Below, in pieces: positions 1 to 12,259 of a DNA stretch of 64,000 bases. The DNA is taken from NCBI RefSeq assembly GCF_010389155.1, contig NC_057769.1, positions 23,870,735-23,934,734 on the forward strand, read 5' to 3'. The DNA comes from Erigeron canadensis (lineage: Eukaryota > Streptophyta > Magnoliopsida > Asterales > Asteraceae). The position numbers were made by a program, and so were the translations under genes. Numbering within the stretch: position 1 is the first letter of the stretch; every line of letters starts with the position of its first letter. The notes under the pieces were generated by a model, which was given only the letters and a program-made list of their open reading frames with translations, searched no databases and had not been told where the DNA came from.

Positions 1-1767
1 GGTCAAGTCGTCATGAGTTCTCTTATTTATTTTAACGGCAAGTCCTCGTCTCCTCGAGAGTATTACTTGTATTTATCTGTACCTAATGTGCTTTCATTTC
101 CTTTCATTTATTTACTCGTCAAAGTTGTTGCACCTACTAACATTACTATGGCTGACATATTTCTTGCATTACCCTCTCTAATCTCCATATGTTGTTTGGA
201 ATACTGTAAATTAGATCATGCATGTTGGGCAGGGAGAGTGCTTGAATCGCTTAGGATTCAAGCTAATCTTGGTAAATAATGTTTTTGTTGTTGCTATGTA
301 CACCCAAGTTTTGTGCCAAGTTATGCCGATTAAAAAACGTGTAAAATAGACTTTTTCACCCAATTAAGGAAGAAATAATAAGAGTGCGTTTCATAGTTTG
401 GTTATGGAAACTTTTTGAGTTGAAGTAGATGTTTGGTACTAAAACTGCAGCAGGTGCGTTGCTCCTATAGACCTAAAAATGGTTTGTTATTCTCGGTTCC
501 AGAAGTGTATCGCACCACCCTTGGGGTGTGCCACGCTTACTGAACACATACGTTGTTTGATAGGGATTGTGTACAATCAGTTTGTTTGATGGATGTAAAA
601 ACCCTCGATTCTGCCAAACTAGGAAGTATACTTTTTTCTTTCCAATATACATCAGCCGAATTACCATGATAACAAATATAGCAACTTCTGTTTTGTCACC
701 TACAGAATATTCAATGTATTCACCCCTCTAGTGTAAAGAGGATGTTTTGCATAAACTGCGTTAATTATTCGGACCCTTTGTGTTCATACTATAGTGTGAA
801 AAAACAAACAATGAGATAAAACTGGTTCTGTGCAATCAGACCATATAATGTGTTTAATCATTACTTTAGGTAAATATCCGCATTAGCTGTAATGTACAAA
901 ATCACACAATTTCCAAACACAGTTACACATATAAACGGACACTAACTTGACTTCTATTCAAAAACTTTAAACCAAGACATTCAGTAATACTGTAACAGCT
1001 AATTTATAGGGAGACATGAGAACATCCATCCATCCAATCTTACAAGGTGCAAGATGGGAATGCAAACAACAAGCCAGTACCTTCCAGCAAACCAAAAACA
1101 AAAACTACAACACATACAAAGAGCGAAACATAAAATTTGCATACATACCCTGACCCGACAAAATGACATGAACACGGAGTCTGCTGCCATGATCAAAGAT
1201 TTTGTAGTCTTGTGATCTTGAAATGTTAGATTCTTGTTTAACCCACTTAAAGTAGCAGCATTGAGAGCGACGACGCCCATGAAACCTTCAAAAAGCAAGG
1301 GACTACAATGATCAATTCTTCCAGGAAGCCCCTTTGTATCCAAGCACGCTACCTTCATTAAAAATGTATGTAGCAAAATATATCACTGTCATCGCCATTA
1401 AATTGTGGTTTCATTGAAGAATTTTGAAGATCAATCGCACATGTATTACTTAGTGGTGACTGATTATTTCTCCCAATTTAACATTTTTTGCAACATCATC
1501 ACAGTTTTTCGTAAACTTATGTATAAGAATAAGAGAATAAATATAGAAAAAAACACATAATTGAGCACTAGTCGAGTAATGATAGAAATTTGAAGAAAAA
1601 AACATATTGAACTAGTCGTATGATCTTGTTCCAAGAAACACTGATTATTTAGGGAGTCTGAATACAAGTTAGTCACTTTGAGGAATTTCATCGAACAACT
1701 GGTGGACTACTTTACTTCAGAATTCCATTGCACTACCATTTTATAAAATTAATAATGACTATTCATG
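1..1767. other. 3' flank of the minus-strand CNL paralogue; no gene seen
   Basis: This is non-coding sequence downstream of the minus-strand resistance gene. Positions 1 to about 130 and about 1395-1767 match, in inverted orientation, 55990-56119 and 55250-55640, the 3' flank of the intact gene. The block between them, about 300-1450, is absent from that flank but has a diverged direct copy at 9400-10630. Short open frames here have no recognisable domain, and I treat them as chance. Because the match begins at base 1, the duplication probably extends beyond the window. Confidence 0.7.
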
Positions 1768-4700
1768 TTAATCAACAATTACTTTCAAAGATGAAGTTGT
1801 CTGTGGCACATCTCTAAGCTTCGGGCAGCCCCAAATCCAAAGATGTTGAAGGTGAGGGAGGTGTTGTGAGACCTCTGAAACTGATTCCACTTCCTCAAAA
1901 TTATAGATTTTTAGAGAAGTTAGAGATGGTGGAAGAAGAAAACATGCTGAACTGGTCCTATTATTATGATCTTGTTTTTCTTCCATTATTATTCCAAATG
2001 AAACCACTCCTGAATCTATGCCATGTAAGGCTAATTCAACAAGTGAGGAAGGGTAATTTTGAAGCCCCCACTCTGACAGTGGCTTCTTTAATTCCCCTAT
2101 TCTTAGACGCTTCAGATTAGGAGGCCATAACAAGCCACATGATGGAAATGAATCATCCATGTTTGGACATTTATATATCACCATCTCTTCCAAAGATGTG
2201 AGACTTTGCTCCTGAGAAATTGACTTTATATTCTTGCAATTTCCAATCGTAAGAAACTTCAAATTAGAGGATGAGGATGATTGGAAATTAGAGAAACTTA
2301 ATGATGTTATTGAATCACAACGTTGTATCTGCAAACTCTCAACACTATTTGGACAACAGTAAATCTCCAGTGCATCACAATTAATTGATCCCGTAATGAT
2401 GCTACTCCCCACATGAACCACCTCTTTCTCTCCCTTATTAATTGATTCCAACTTTGGACAGTGATATACATACAACTTTTGTAAACTCCCAAGATACCTG
2501 CAATCTTCCGATTCCGATTCCCACAAGTATCTCAATTCATCACAATTCCAGATGGTGAGATCTTCTACTGCCCCAAAATGTTTTAAGATTTCTCTGTCCA
2601 GTTGAGTCAGCCCTTTAATTGCATCCAACTTCAATGTACGGATTGATGAAGACCCACCAACCAAGTCTCTCAACACTACTTCAGGACATCCTTCTACAGT
2701 TAATTTCTCAAGTGATGGTACCAATCCAAATGATACCTTATCAAGTTTCGGACACCTTTTAATTGAAATTTCACGAAGTCTAAGAAATGATCGAGGAGTC
2801 TCGACACCGTCACCACCACTGGTCGACCATTTCTCCAGACATTGCATATCCTCAACTTCCAAGGATTCAAGTGAAGGAAATGCATCGCCATGAAAAGGTT
2901 TAGTATGTGCTAGTAACTCAATACCCACAGTCTGCACCGCTTTCATGTTGCTCAAATACAAATTCCGAAGTGAACTTAGATGCCCAAGCGTTGGTAATTC
3001 TGTGCAGTTTTCACAGCCAGTTAACGTAAGCTCTGTTAAATGATCAAATGATGATGTGGGATTCCCAACCCAACCAGGAAATTTCATACCACCGTAGAAT
3101 GAAATGCTCAGTATTTTCAGCTTCGAGGGAGCCCTTAGCCTTTCAAGTACCTCATATTCAATAGCTGGATCCCGAAAACCATCGAAAACATCACTCCATC
3201 TCATATTCAGTTCATAAAGACCTGTTTTTTGTTGTAACTTTGCATCGTTTGCTTCTGTTGGTTGTATCACTTTCTCCAAGCACTGGATGGAAAGCCCGCC
3301 TTGGAGATCTGAGAGTCCCTTAAGCTCAGATATTTTAAAACCATTACCTTCTTCGATGATAACCTTGGATAATGTTTGTAGACTCGTCAACCCACCAATC
3401 CCCAAAGGCAACTTGTTCAATAACGGAGTAAAATTCATGTCAAGATGTCGCAAGTTTATTAGCTTTACAAAACTCACTGGCAAGCTAGATAACTTAGGAC
3501 AGCCAGGAACTAACAAGCATTGTAGATTATATAATTCGCTCACTTGTTCGGGTATTCCTTGGATGTTGCTATTTGAAAAATTGAGGTACCTTAGATGCTT
3601 CAAATTACCAATGGAACGTGGTATCTCTGTGATTGACTCATTCGTTAGGCTTAGCACCCTCAGGAAGTTTAAGTGGGGAAGTAATTCTGTAGTAACATCG
3701 TCCAATGTTTTAAATTTCCCCCAACCAACGGACACGGGTAAGAATGTTCGCAAACGTCTAGCTTTTGTAATTCCTTGAACTTTTTATGCTCTGCAACTCG
3801 TTGTTGACCTATGAATGAAAAGTGACGAAACTTTTCATAAGCTTCATTCCTATCGTTTAACTCCATATTCTCATCCAACCTAAAGAAAAACTCTACTGCA
3901 ACACTTGTGGCCAAGTCATTCATCAAGTCGTGCATTATATACCGTGATCCATCTTTCCCAAAAGTCTGAAAAAAGGACCTTGAGAGTAACTCTTCGAAAT
4001 ACTTGTCACCCAAACTCTCAATTGGTTGATTTTTGCCCTTTTTTGGGGACACAAACCCTTGTGCCATCCACAATAGGACTAGTTTCTTCCTTTCAAACTC
4101 ATAGTCCTTTGGAAATAAGGAGCAATATGCAAACACTTGCTTTAGATGCGAAGGGAGGTCATAGTAGCTTAACTTGAGAGCCGGAAGAATGCCACTTTCA
4201 TCATCTAAGTTCCAAATTTCGCTATTCAGAAATGCCTCCCATTCATCATCACTTTCTTTTCGTTTCAAGACCTTCCCGAGGGTTACCAAAGCCAAGGACA
4301 ACCCATCACACTTCTTAACGATCCCTTGAGCAATAGATTTAAGTGATGGATGTCTGTCAAAGTTTTGCTCATCGAGTGCAGATTGAGCAAATAAAGACAG
4401 GGCTATCTCATCAGATAAAACCTCCAGCACATACGGTTGAAAACAGTTCATCACTGATGCAACCTTCTTGTTCCGTGTGGTTACCAGAAATTTACTTCCA
4501 TGCGCCCCGACATCAAAACCACTTCTAAGAAGATCCCAAGATTTGGGATCTTCGTTCCAAACATCGTCCAACACAATAAGAAACCTCTTCGCCGAAAGTT
4601 TTTCTTTAAGGGACGCGTGAAGCAAATTCAGAGTAGTGAACTGTGTGTACCCCCACCTACAGATTGATAAATTGCATTGCTAATATTGAAAACATCAAAC

Positions 4701-5449
4701 TCATCGGAAACACAAACCCATGCCATGAGTTCAAAGTGATCCTTCACTCTCTTGTCGTTGTACAAAAGTTGGGCGAGAGTTGTTTTTCCAAGGCCACCCA
4801 TACCAACAACCGACACAACGCTGATCACCTTTTGATTACTGCTCGCTTCTTCGTTCCCAAGCAACCGCCCAATCAATGCCTCTTTATCGTTTTCCCGACC
4901 CAAAACTTTGGACTCATTAACAGATGAAGTTTGATGGAATCGTACATCTGATTTATTCTTATTCGATCTTTCAAGTTTCACATTCAAATCCAAACCTAGC
5001 TTCTTTTTCTGCTCAACAAGCTCATCCAATCTAGTGTTAACCTCATCTAACTTAGATCTAATCTTACGTCCATACATGAAGTTACGAGGACTGAAATTAT
5101 CAGTACAACAAGTTGGGACAAATTTCGATAACTTACTACAACTAGCGCGGGTGCTATCATGTGACACTTGATGATTCAACTTTCGCCTCAGAACTTCGGT
5201 AGCCATATCGTCAAGCACATCGTCTATGTCATAAGCCAGATCCTGGAGCTCGATCAGCCACAATGCAACAGGCTTCTGGTTCTGTTTCTGGGCTGAATCA
5301 GCAAGCACGGCTTCAATCAGGAGAAAGTTTTGCTTGAGTTTCTTCAGCTGAGTTTCGAGTCCTTCAGATCGTGCAAGATTCATCAATTCAGCTGTGAGTA
5401 GCTTCTCAATGAGCACAGTCACAACAGCACTAGCAATGATTTCAGCCAT
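1768..5449 (-). pseudogene. CC-NBS-LRR resistance gene paralogue, two frameshifts
   Basis: This is the inverted paralogue of the intact CNL at 51787-55245, starting at the same MAEIIASAVV N-terminus. Three reading frames together cover the whole gene: coiled-coil plus P-loop (5449-4628), NB-ARC remainder (4625-3669) and LRR (3753-1768). Frame 1 is lost near 4645, where a G run is one base shorter than in the intact copy. The second break, near 3765-3780, is a one-base deletion at the NB-ARC/LRR linker. The P-loop GMGGLGKTT, kinase-2 LDDVW, RNBS-B and MHD motifs are visible. The GLPL motif reads GLSL, a proline-to-serine change. The LRR region has about 78 residues that the intact gene lacks, so it may preserve the longer ancestral repeat set. 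As read it would make only a truncated CC/P-loop protein of 273 residues. Sequencing error at the two indels cannot be excluded. Confidence 0.88.
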
Positions 5450-6589
5450 TAATTAGTATTTTGGAAAAAAAAACTTGCAAGATTGTTTGTTTGTTTGAAG
5501 ATGGAAATGAAAGTAAAAGGGAAGACCAAGACTTTATGTTTTATTTCTCTACTATCTGTTTTCGAATTGCTAAAAGAAAATTAGGTATATGAACATTGTT
5601 TATACATTACTAATAGTCTAAGTACCATATCATAGTATAATATAATTTCATGTATTAACTTACAAAAAATAGAAATAAACGTTCACATTAATTGATCATA
5701 GCTGTTGAATATTAATTACTTACTTTGTAATGTAATATTAAGTTTTTTTTTTAAATTGTTACTAGTATTATTGACTTACTTTGGTTTAAGGTTATATCCA
5801 TATAAAAGTAACTTATTTACCAATTTTCTTTTTATGTAAAGGAGCGTATTTTCCTTTTCAATATTCTAAAATTAAAGGATTACAATATATTAAAATTCAA
5901 TCAAAATGGGGATATCGGGATAGTCATCCATCCATACATCGTCCAACACGGTACAGTGACCCAAAACCCGTGAAAAACGACATTGAAAGTTATTTTTTCA
6001 TCCGTTAAATATCGACGGCGTGTGCCACGTCACAAAAAAAGGTCCACGTGAATCGCTGACTTGACTTTACATGCAGCAACATCTTCTCCAATTTTTCTCC
6101 GACGAAATTTTTGGTAAAGATTCTGTCAATCATGTTCAATCATTACTATAGAGCACATGTAGAGGTTCGTAAGTATAATCGTTTATTTCCAGAATCCATT
6201 AATCATTAAAAATTTAAAAATTTAAGAGACTCATTATAAGCAACAAATGACCAGCAAACAGTCAATGAAGCCAAAAATAAAATAAAAACTACGTTCACAC
6301 AGACGCAGTGATAATAGCACCGTAGCAGGGTAGCACTATTGTTAACTAAAAGAGGATTCACAACATTAGATTGACCGAAATGATCTTAAAAAGTATAGCT
6401 TTCATGAGAAAGTCGTTAATGATGCTTAGTCTGTCGAAAAAACAAATATGATTAGTTGAAGCTGAAGAACCGTCGCAATAACAATGAAAATTGAAATTTT
6501 TTTTATGTTGTCATAAGTATAGCAAACTGTGACACAAATAGCTTTTTGTATACATTAATTTCCAAAGTTAATCAAATAACTGTAAACAA
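5450..6589 (-). promoter_or_regulatory. 5' leader and promoter region of the minus-strand CNL
   Basis: The upstream sequence of the minus-strand CNL is conserved in inverted orientation with 50700-51786 before the intact CNL. The first 80 bases (5450-5530) form a T-rich leader shared by all three CNL 5' ends in the window. A conserved block at about 6012-6072 holds CACGTC, CACGTG and TTGACT words, resembling bZIP/G-box and W-box sites. These are about 570-620 bases from the start codon. Their function is inferred from motif knowledge only. Confidence 0.45.
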
Positions 6590-7332
6590 TGAGGGGAGCT
6601 AGTGATCTCATTTTTAAGAAAAGTAAATGCATGGTTTCAACAATTAGGTACATATGCACATTTAGTTTTTGATAACACAAGCTTCAGTCTAGATGGGTCA
6701 AAGATTCATTGGATAAAATGGAGTCAGGTTTTAGCTAGTAAAGATAATGGTGGTTTCGGTTTTGGGAGCTTGCAGGCGTTTAACACAGCACTTTCATTGA
6801 AGTGGTATTGGCGTTTCCTTAATTCTCATAATGCACTTTCATCAAAAACCTCCATTATTGCTCTGATGAATCTTCCTGGTGAACTTAAAGACGAGTTTGT
6901 CTAGCATTTGCGGGTGAATTTGTGGCGTTGTCCAAAATTTATATAATGATTAAATAGTATCCCTAATAGTTCCATCTCCAGAAAGATTTGTGAAGGCTCT
7001 TCTACTCGTTTTTGGCTCGATATTTGAATTGGCACAGCTCCTCTTTGTAAGGTTTTTCCATGAATGTTTAGGTTGGATCAACAGCAAGAATGTGTCATTT
7101 CGGATAGATGGAATGGTGCTCATGGGACTTCAGAAATGGAGGCATGACATTTGGGGAGGTATTGAAACGACAGTTACAATCTTTGGAGTCCAACTTTTTT
7201 TTTTCCAGATAACATAGTTCTTGATAATATAGAAGGGTTCACATTTGGGGCGCCTTCTATTTGATAGGTTTCCTACTCGATTGAATCTGTCCGTGAAAAG
7301 TATGGATATTATCCTATTGAGTTGTCACAACC
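6590..7332 (+). mobile_element. LINE (L1-type) reverse-transcriptase C-terminal remnant
   Basis: The 100-residue frame at 6602-6904 contains WIKWSQVLASKDNGGFGFGS and LKWYWRF. This is the block typical of the C-terminal part of plant L1-type reverse transcriptases, ahead of the zinc-binding RVT region. Later pieces (RFPTRLNL near 7265-7290) fit the zf-RVT domain, broken by frameshifts. There is no catalytic YADD motif and no 5' or 3' end. The same fragment recurs inverted at 50137-50690, so it was present before the duplication. The hAT-like element at 7333 cuts it off. Confidence 0.6.
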
Positions 7333-8039
7333 AGAGGCGTCCGTACTTACAAATCAGGGTATGCAAATGCACACCCTGGGAAAAATAGCATTAGTGTTAA
7401 ATGTTCACATATTTTAGAAAAAGAGGATACAAATACAAAGGGTGCATATCCTTCTTGAAAATTCCTAGCTCATTAATGAAGTAACCGACACGTATTGAGC
7501 CCAAACTATTAAATCTTTAGGAGTTAATTATCCGAACTCCAATTGTTGATTACGTCTGGCATTTGTAGCTCTTTTACTGTAATTTTTAAATATTTGTTTA
7601 AGGTTTCATTCACCATTGAATTTATAGCTCCTACTATAAGCTAATCTTAACTCATAAATTCTGATAGGTTGTAAAGATAATAGACTATATTAGTTTGACC
7701 TGTTTATAGACTGCTACATACATTTTTAAATATGGATTTTTATTTTAGTTTGAAGATGAAGTAACAGCTAAAGAAAAAAAAAATCCGTGGAAACCTCAAA
7801 TTGGTATTAGATGAGGAAGGGAACTTTAATTTGAACATTCTAGTAATATTTATGTTTCTTTTCCTACTTAATTGATTCCACCTAAAGTATTGAGTATTGT
7901 AGTTGGGAATCGAGCTTAAACCAGGTTGAAGCTGAAACTAAAAATGTAAACCGCAAACATATTTTTTAAAACTTTTTAAGTCAAAAAATTTTTCTAGTAA
8001 TAGTGCATACTCTAATACCAAATTCTAAATCCGCCACTG
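7333..8039. mobile_element. Possible non-autonomous hAT-like element
   Basis: The left end reads CAGAGGCG and the right end CGCCACTG, which are imperfect inverted termini (CAGWGGCG) of a kind common on plant hAT-type elements. The left interior has the ATGCAAATGCACACCCTGG style of sequence and the right end the AAATCCGCCACTG style. The interior is non-coding and about 0.7 kb long. I do not see a clear 8-bp target duplication, so this is an old or degraded copy, or a wrong boundary. Confidence 0.35.
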
Positions 8040-9399
8040 GAATGGGTATTCCAAGGTACTCAATTGAGTTGACAAGTTTCATGAATACATGGGCAGGTTC
8101 ACGGGTCATATATCTGTGAAACCAAAAAATTCACAGGTCAGGCTAGTTTTAACCCATAAAACCCGAGTAACCCTGTCTTAATAGCAAGACCAATGACATG
8201 AATCTGTATTAATGATCATCAAATAAGGAAACTCCACAACATTAGCAAAGACAAAACACGTATTCAACAAATAAGTATTACCTTAATGGATAAGAGAATT
8301 ATATTTATCTCTGTTTTCTGGTCTTTCACTTGTATATCTTATTTTTGAGAAGATGGTGGGCAGAGGTTTAACTTATTTGTATATTTCTATTACAGTGTTA
8401 GTAGAATAAGGGAATTAAAATTGTAGTATAACTTCACAACAAAACAAGCAAAGTCGTTCACATACTGTATCCTAGTTAGGTTGGCTAAGGTCTCGGTGAT
8501 GCACATTTTTGTAGTTAACCAATCTGTACTGAAGTCATAAAGTCTACGCTGGGCAACTGAAATGTCTTCTAGTCGTGTAATACTCAAATCTCGTATGATG
8601 ATCTTCAATAGCATAGGTTTATTGTCCCAGATTCATTGACAATCCATAATCAAGAATCAAAGTATAACTATAAGAACAAGAAAAGAGAATGAACCCAAAC
8701 TATATATTATTTACACTGAATATGGGTTAGTTTTGTACATACGCCTATGGACATATATATACACGCTGAACCGGTGCTTTCAACAAGCGTGTATTGCGGT
8801 TTCTTTGTAAACCGCCATAACTGTAACCTAGCAATCGTTGGCACCGTTTCTTTTCTAAACGACACAGGGCTTTATTCTTATACACAGACCTACGGCCCCA
8901 ACAAGAATAGCCCGTTTTCTAAATGACCCAATCCCTAAAACTTATTGCTTTGACCCAAATAATACACTATCTGACTTCTACGTGTTTTGACATTAAAAAC
9001 TTCCAACAAGGTTGAACCTATATAAATAGACTGTGCTTCTGCTCTTCGGATGGAAGGAGCATGACGATCAATTATCAAATCAATTCTGTATTTCCTAAAC
9101 AGTATTGAACTATTGATCTTTGCAATTCCCATCAGTCATTACATTAGAGACTCACCTATATAAATTGGCAACGACACGTGTCAGGCTCTTATTGGGTATA
9201 AACTTGCCAAAAACATGTCAATTTGCCAATGTTTGTCACTACACCCTTGCCCCTAAGGTATGTAAGGGCAAACTTTAGGCCAGGATTCATTTACCCATTG
9301 GTGGGGACCACGAGCACGATGCCTGAACTTCCTACCAGACCTTGTTTCTATGACATTTATCTGGATGTTACTACAGGGAAGGGAAAAGGGCTTTCATGA
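8040..9399. other. Intergenic, no gene recognised
   Basis: This stretch is AT-rich without a supportable coding region. The longest open frames, 65-74 residues on the minus strand near 8390-8614 and 8935-9132, have no recognisable motif. The part around 8620-9150 may be old LTR-like sequence, but no termini or target duplication could be placed. Confidence 0.5.
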
Positions 9400-10630
9400 A
9401 ACTTTTTGTGTAAACTGTAGATGTTGGAGTCAGAGTCATATATCGCACCTTTATGTGTTAAATGATGTGAGGTGCCTGGAGATTAAGCAAAACAAGATCA
9501 AATTTTGAGTCTGCACAAAGCTTTATTTGTCATCGCATATTTGAATGTTATACATCTGTTGCTTTGTTTGACAGGGATCATGTAAAATCAGTTTGAACGA
9601 TGTAAGTGTAACAATAGTTCAGTTCGACTAAACTAGGAGGTACATTTTTTTCCATCTAATATTCATCAAGCTAGTGGCCATAATAACAAAAATAGCAACT
9701 TCCGTTTGTTACCTGCAGATATTCGACGTATTCACCTTGCTATAAGCACCCATTTTAATTTTGAGTATTGCCTCTGCTGCTTACTGGCCAATTTATTTCT
9801 ACATCGATCAGATGCCCAATTCCAAAAGAACATACACAAATTCTCCAATACCAAATTCAATTTGAATGTTTTATTTGATATTTAGTATAGTACATCATTT
9901 CATCACCATAATACCATAAGTACATAATAATAAACGAGTAAAATACAGATGACCACATGAAGCAATACTAAGAAGAAACCAATGCAAAAGCTAAACCCAA
10001 AAAACAAAAAGATGCAGCAAAAAACAGTGAAAGAAAAAACTGGTTTTGTGCAATCACACTTGCATATTCGATCATTACAGTTAAAAGCGATTCACTCCGT
10101 ACTTTGGGTAAATATCCACAGCAGTTGTAAAATGTACAAAATCACACTTGCATAAAACTGGAAACTTGATTTCAACATATATAAACTATGGAACTTGAAA
10201 AAGGATTACATTCCAAATTACAATAACAGAGATAACCACAGAAACAGATTCTTGTACAATACCATTAGGACAGCAAACCAAAAACAAAAACATATGAAGA
10301 GCAAAACATAACAATTGCATTGATAGCCTGATCTCACAAAAGGACATGATCAATGGGTCATAGATTCTTGTAACCCACGTAAAGTAGCAGCAATAAGAGT
10401 GACCACACTCATGAAAACTCCAAAAAGCGAGGGACTAAGATGATCGCTCCTTCCAGAAGCGCCATTGTAATATCGTATCCACGCACAGTACCTTCAAAAA
10501 AAAATTATGTAGCAAAATGTATTAATGCCATCACCAATTAAACTGTGGTCTCGTTGAGGAATTTCGGAAGTTTTTTAACAACAATCACAAATGTACTACT
10601 GGTGACTTTGATTGTTTCAACCAATTTAAT
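9400..10630. repeat. Second copy of the CNL 3' flank (direct duplicate of about 300-1450)
   Basis: The order of similar words matches 300-1450 in the same orientation. An example is the stretch around 10330-10560 against 1150-1410, with AAAGTAGCAGCA and the ATGATC...CTTCCAG words in the same order. It sits downstream of the minus-strand LRR fragment at 12260-12638, just as 300-1450 sits downstream of the minus-strand CNL. That makes it the flank of a third, tandem CNL unit. Homology ends abruptly near 10631, where the LINE begins. Confidence 0.65.
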
Positions 10631-11033
10631 ACTTTTCTCGCACAAACATTCCACAAATGCTTCATGAGCAAGACTTCATTCCATTTACCTAGGTCTTTTA
10701 ATCCTAGACCTCCATACTCCTTTGGTTTGCAAACCTCCTTCCAATCCTTATCGTATGCTGGTAGATTGCAATTGATCTCATCTGTATTATCCTCAATGCA
10801 ATTATATTGGACTTTGGTTTTCTTGATCCCCAAAACTGTGCTCAAGAAAATTGAATCAATGCTTAAAGGGTTTATCTGGTGTGGGGGAAACTAAATAAAG
10901 GGAAAGCAAAGGTGGCTTGGAAGGAGGTTTGCAAACCAAAGGAGTATGGAGGTCTAGGAGTAAAAGATCTAGGTAAAAGGAATGAAGTCTTGCTCACGAA
11001 GCATTTGTGGAATGTTTGTGCGAGAAAGGACTC
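10631..11033. repeat. Inverted repeat inside the LINE (arms 10631-10746 and 10914-11033)
   Basis: Both arms are about 115 bases and almost perfectly complementary, with about 165 bases between them, so the transcript could form a long hairpin. On the plus strand the right arm encodes WKEVCKPKEYGGLGV; the left arm encodes a near-identical peptide on the minus strand. Twin priming during LINE integration is known to invert 5' segments. Here the inverted piece also duplicates sequence retained in the body. Confidence 0.85.
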
Positions 11034-11945
11034 TTTATGGGTAAAGTGGATCCACAATATGAGATTAAAAGGTGAATCCATCTGGGCGATACATAAGAAT
11101 ATGAAATCTTCCTGGACTTGGAAGGGTATTTTAAGTACAAGGGATCTTTTGAGGAAACATTGTGTAAGCAAGTTGGGGAATGGGGCTAATACTTCTATCT
11201 GGAACTACGTGTGGTGTGCTGCAAGTCCATTAAGCAATTATGTTAGTGGCAATATGATAACTGCTGCTCAATTCAGTCATAAGGCATCAGTTTCTGAAAT
11301 GATTGACAATGGTACTTGGAGATGGCCAAGAGAATGGCGTAGTAGAGTTGATATTTTGGTCCAGATTGTTGTTCCAGCACTTGATGAGCAAATGGAAGAT
11401 AAAGTTGTGTGGGTAAAATAACAAAGGGAATGAGGTTACTTTTTCTGTTAGTAACGTATGGATAGATACTCGTGAGTATGGGAATAAGGTGAAATGGGCT
11501 AATGTTCATATGGAAAGAGGTGAAGGACAAAAGTAATGGTCATAGTATTCCAAATGTTTGGGATGATTTAGTTGAATGCATGGTTTGTTGAGACCAAATG
11601 TCCCAAGACTGTATGAAATGTTGTTCAAAGACTTTCATTGCCAGCAAGATTTTAGAAATCATTAAGCTTAGATTGCTTAAATTGAAGTTTAATAATTGCA
11701 GGGCCTATGAAGAGTTCAAAAGGAAATGGGAGATGAAATAGTGTATTCAAAGTCATCAGATGTGAGCTAGTGACTTTGTTGTTGGTATTGTTGGGCATCA
11801 GGTGTTGTTAATTTTGGTTAATTGAGTATAGGCTAATGTAGGTATTGGTTGTAAAGTGTATTGTTGTTCCTCTCGTTAACACTAGTAGGGACGGGGCTTG
11901 TCCACGCCCGAACATGTTAGCGTGTAAATATACTTTTTGTTGGTA
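10631..11945 (+). mobile_element. 5'-truncated LINE (L1-type) with inverted 5' segment
   Basis: The translated frames carry LSYAGRLQLISSVLSSMQ, MLKGFIWCGG and WKEVCKPKEYGGLGVKDL, followed by an RVT C-terminal and zf-RVT-like region to about 11421. All are typical of plant L1 ORF2. The catalytic part of the RT is missing. The first 116 bases are an inverted copy of the WKEVCKPKEYGGLG segment. The 3' part (11422 to about 11945) is non-coding and may be the 3' UTR; no clear poly-A tail marks the end. The element sits between the CNL 3' flank and the LRR fragment, so it interrupted a third CNL unit. Confidence 0.7.
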
Positions 11946-11961
11946 ATTAATAGAAGGGTTT

Positions 11962-12259
11962 ATGGCATACAAATGTTACCACCTATGACCAAATAGTTAT
12001 GTAATGTAGTGACCTATTCATGTGGCTATGTAATGTATGCACTTATGTTTTCTTGGTTATATATACTATGTAAAATATGTACGGACTTTACATAGTATAA
12101 CCAAAAAACATACATAGGTTCTTACATTGATTGACCCAAATAAAAAGAACCTTACATAGTATAGCCAAGAAAACATAGGTGCATACATTACCTATCCACC
12201 TGAATAGGTCACTACATTACATAACCATTTGGTCATAGGTGGTTACATTCGTATGCCAT
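11962..12259. mobile_element. Foldback MITE, about 298 bp
   Basis: The ends ATGGCATAC and GTATGCCAT are inverse complements, and complementarity continues inward almost to the centre (for example CCACCTATGACC against GGTCATAGGTGG). Most of the element is therefore one long hairpin. It has no coding capacity. It lies just 3' of the LRR fragment. I could not fix a target duplication because the terminal bases are themselves palindromic, so the superfamily is not assigned. Confidence 0.75.

Noticed and set aside
13..1691. Small open frames (13-279, 999-1376 and 1464-1691) as possible genes
   Set aside because: No domain, no partner frame in the duplicated flanks, and frames are not kept between the inverted or direct copies. 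Treated as chance.
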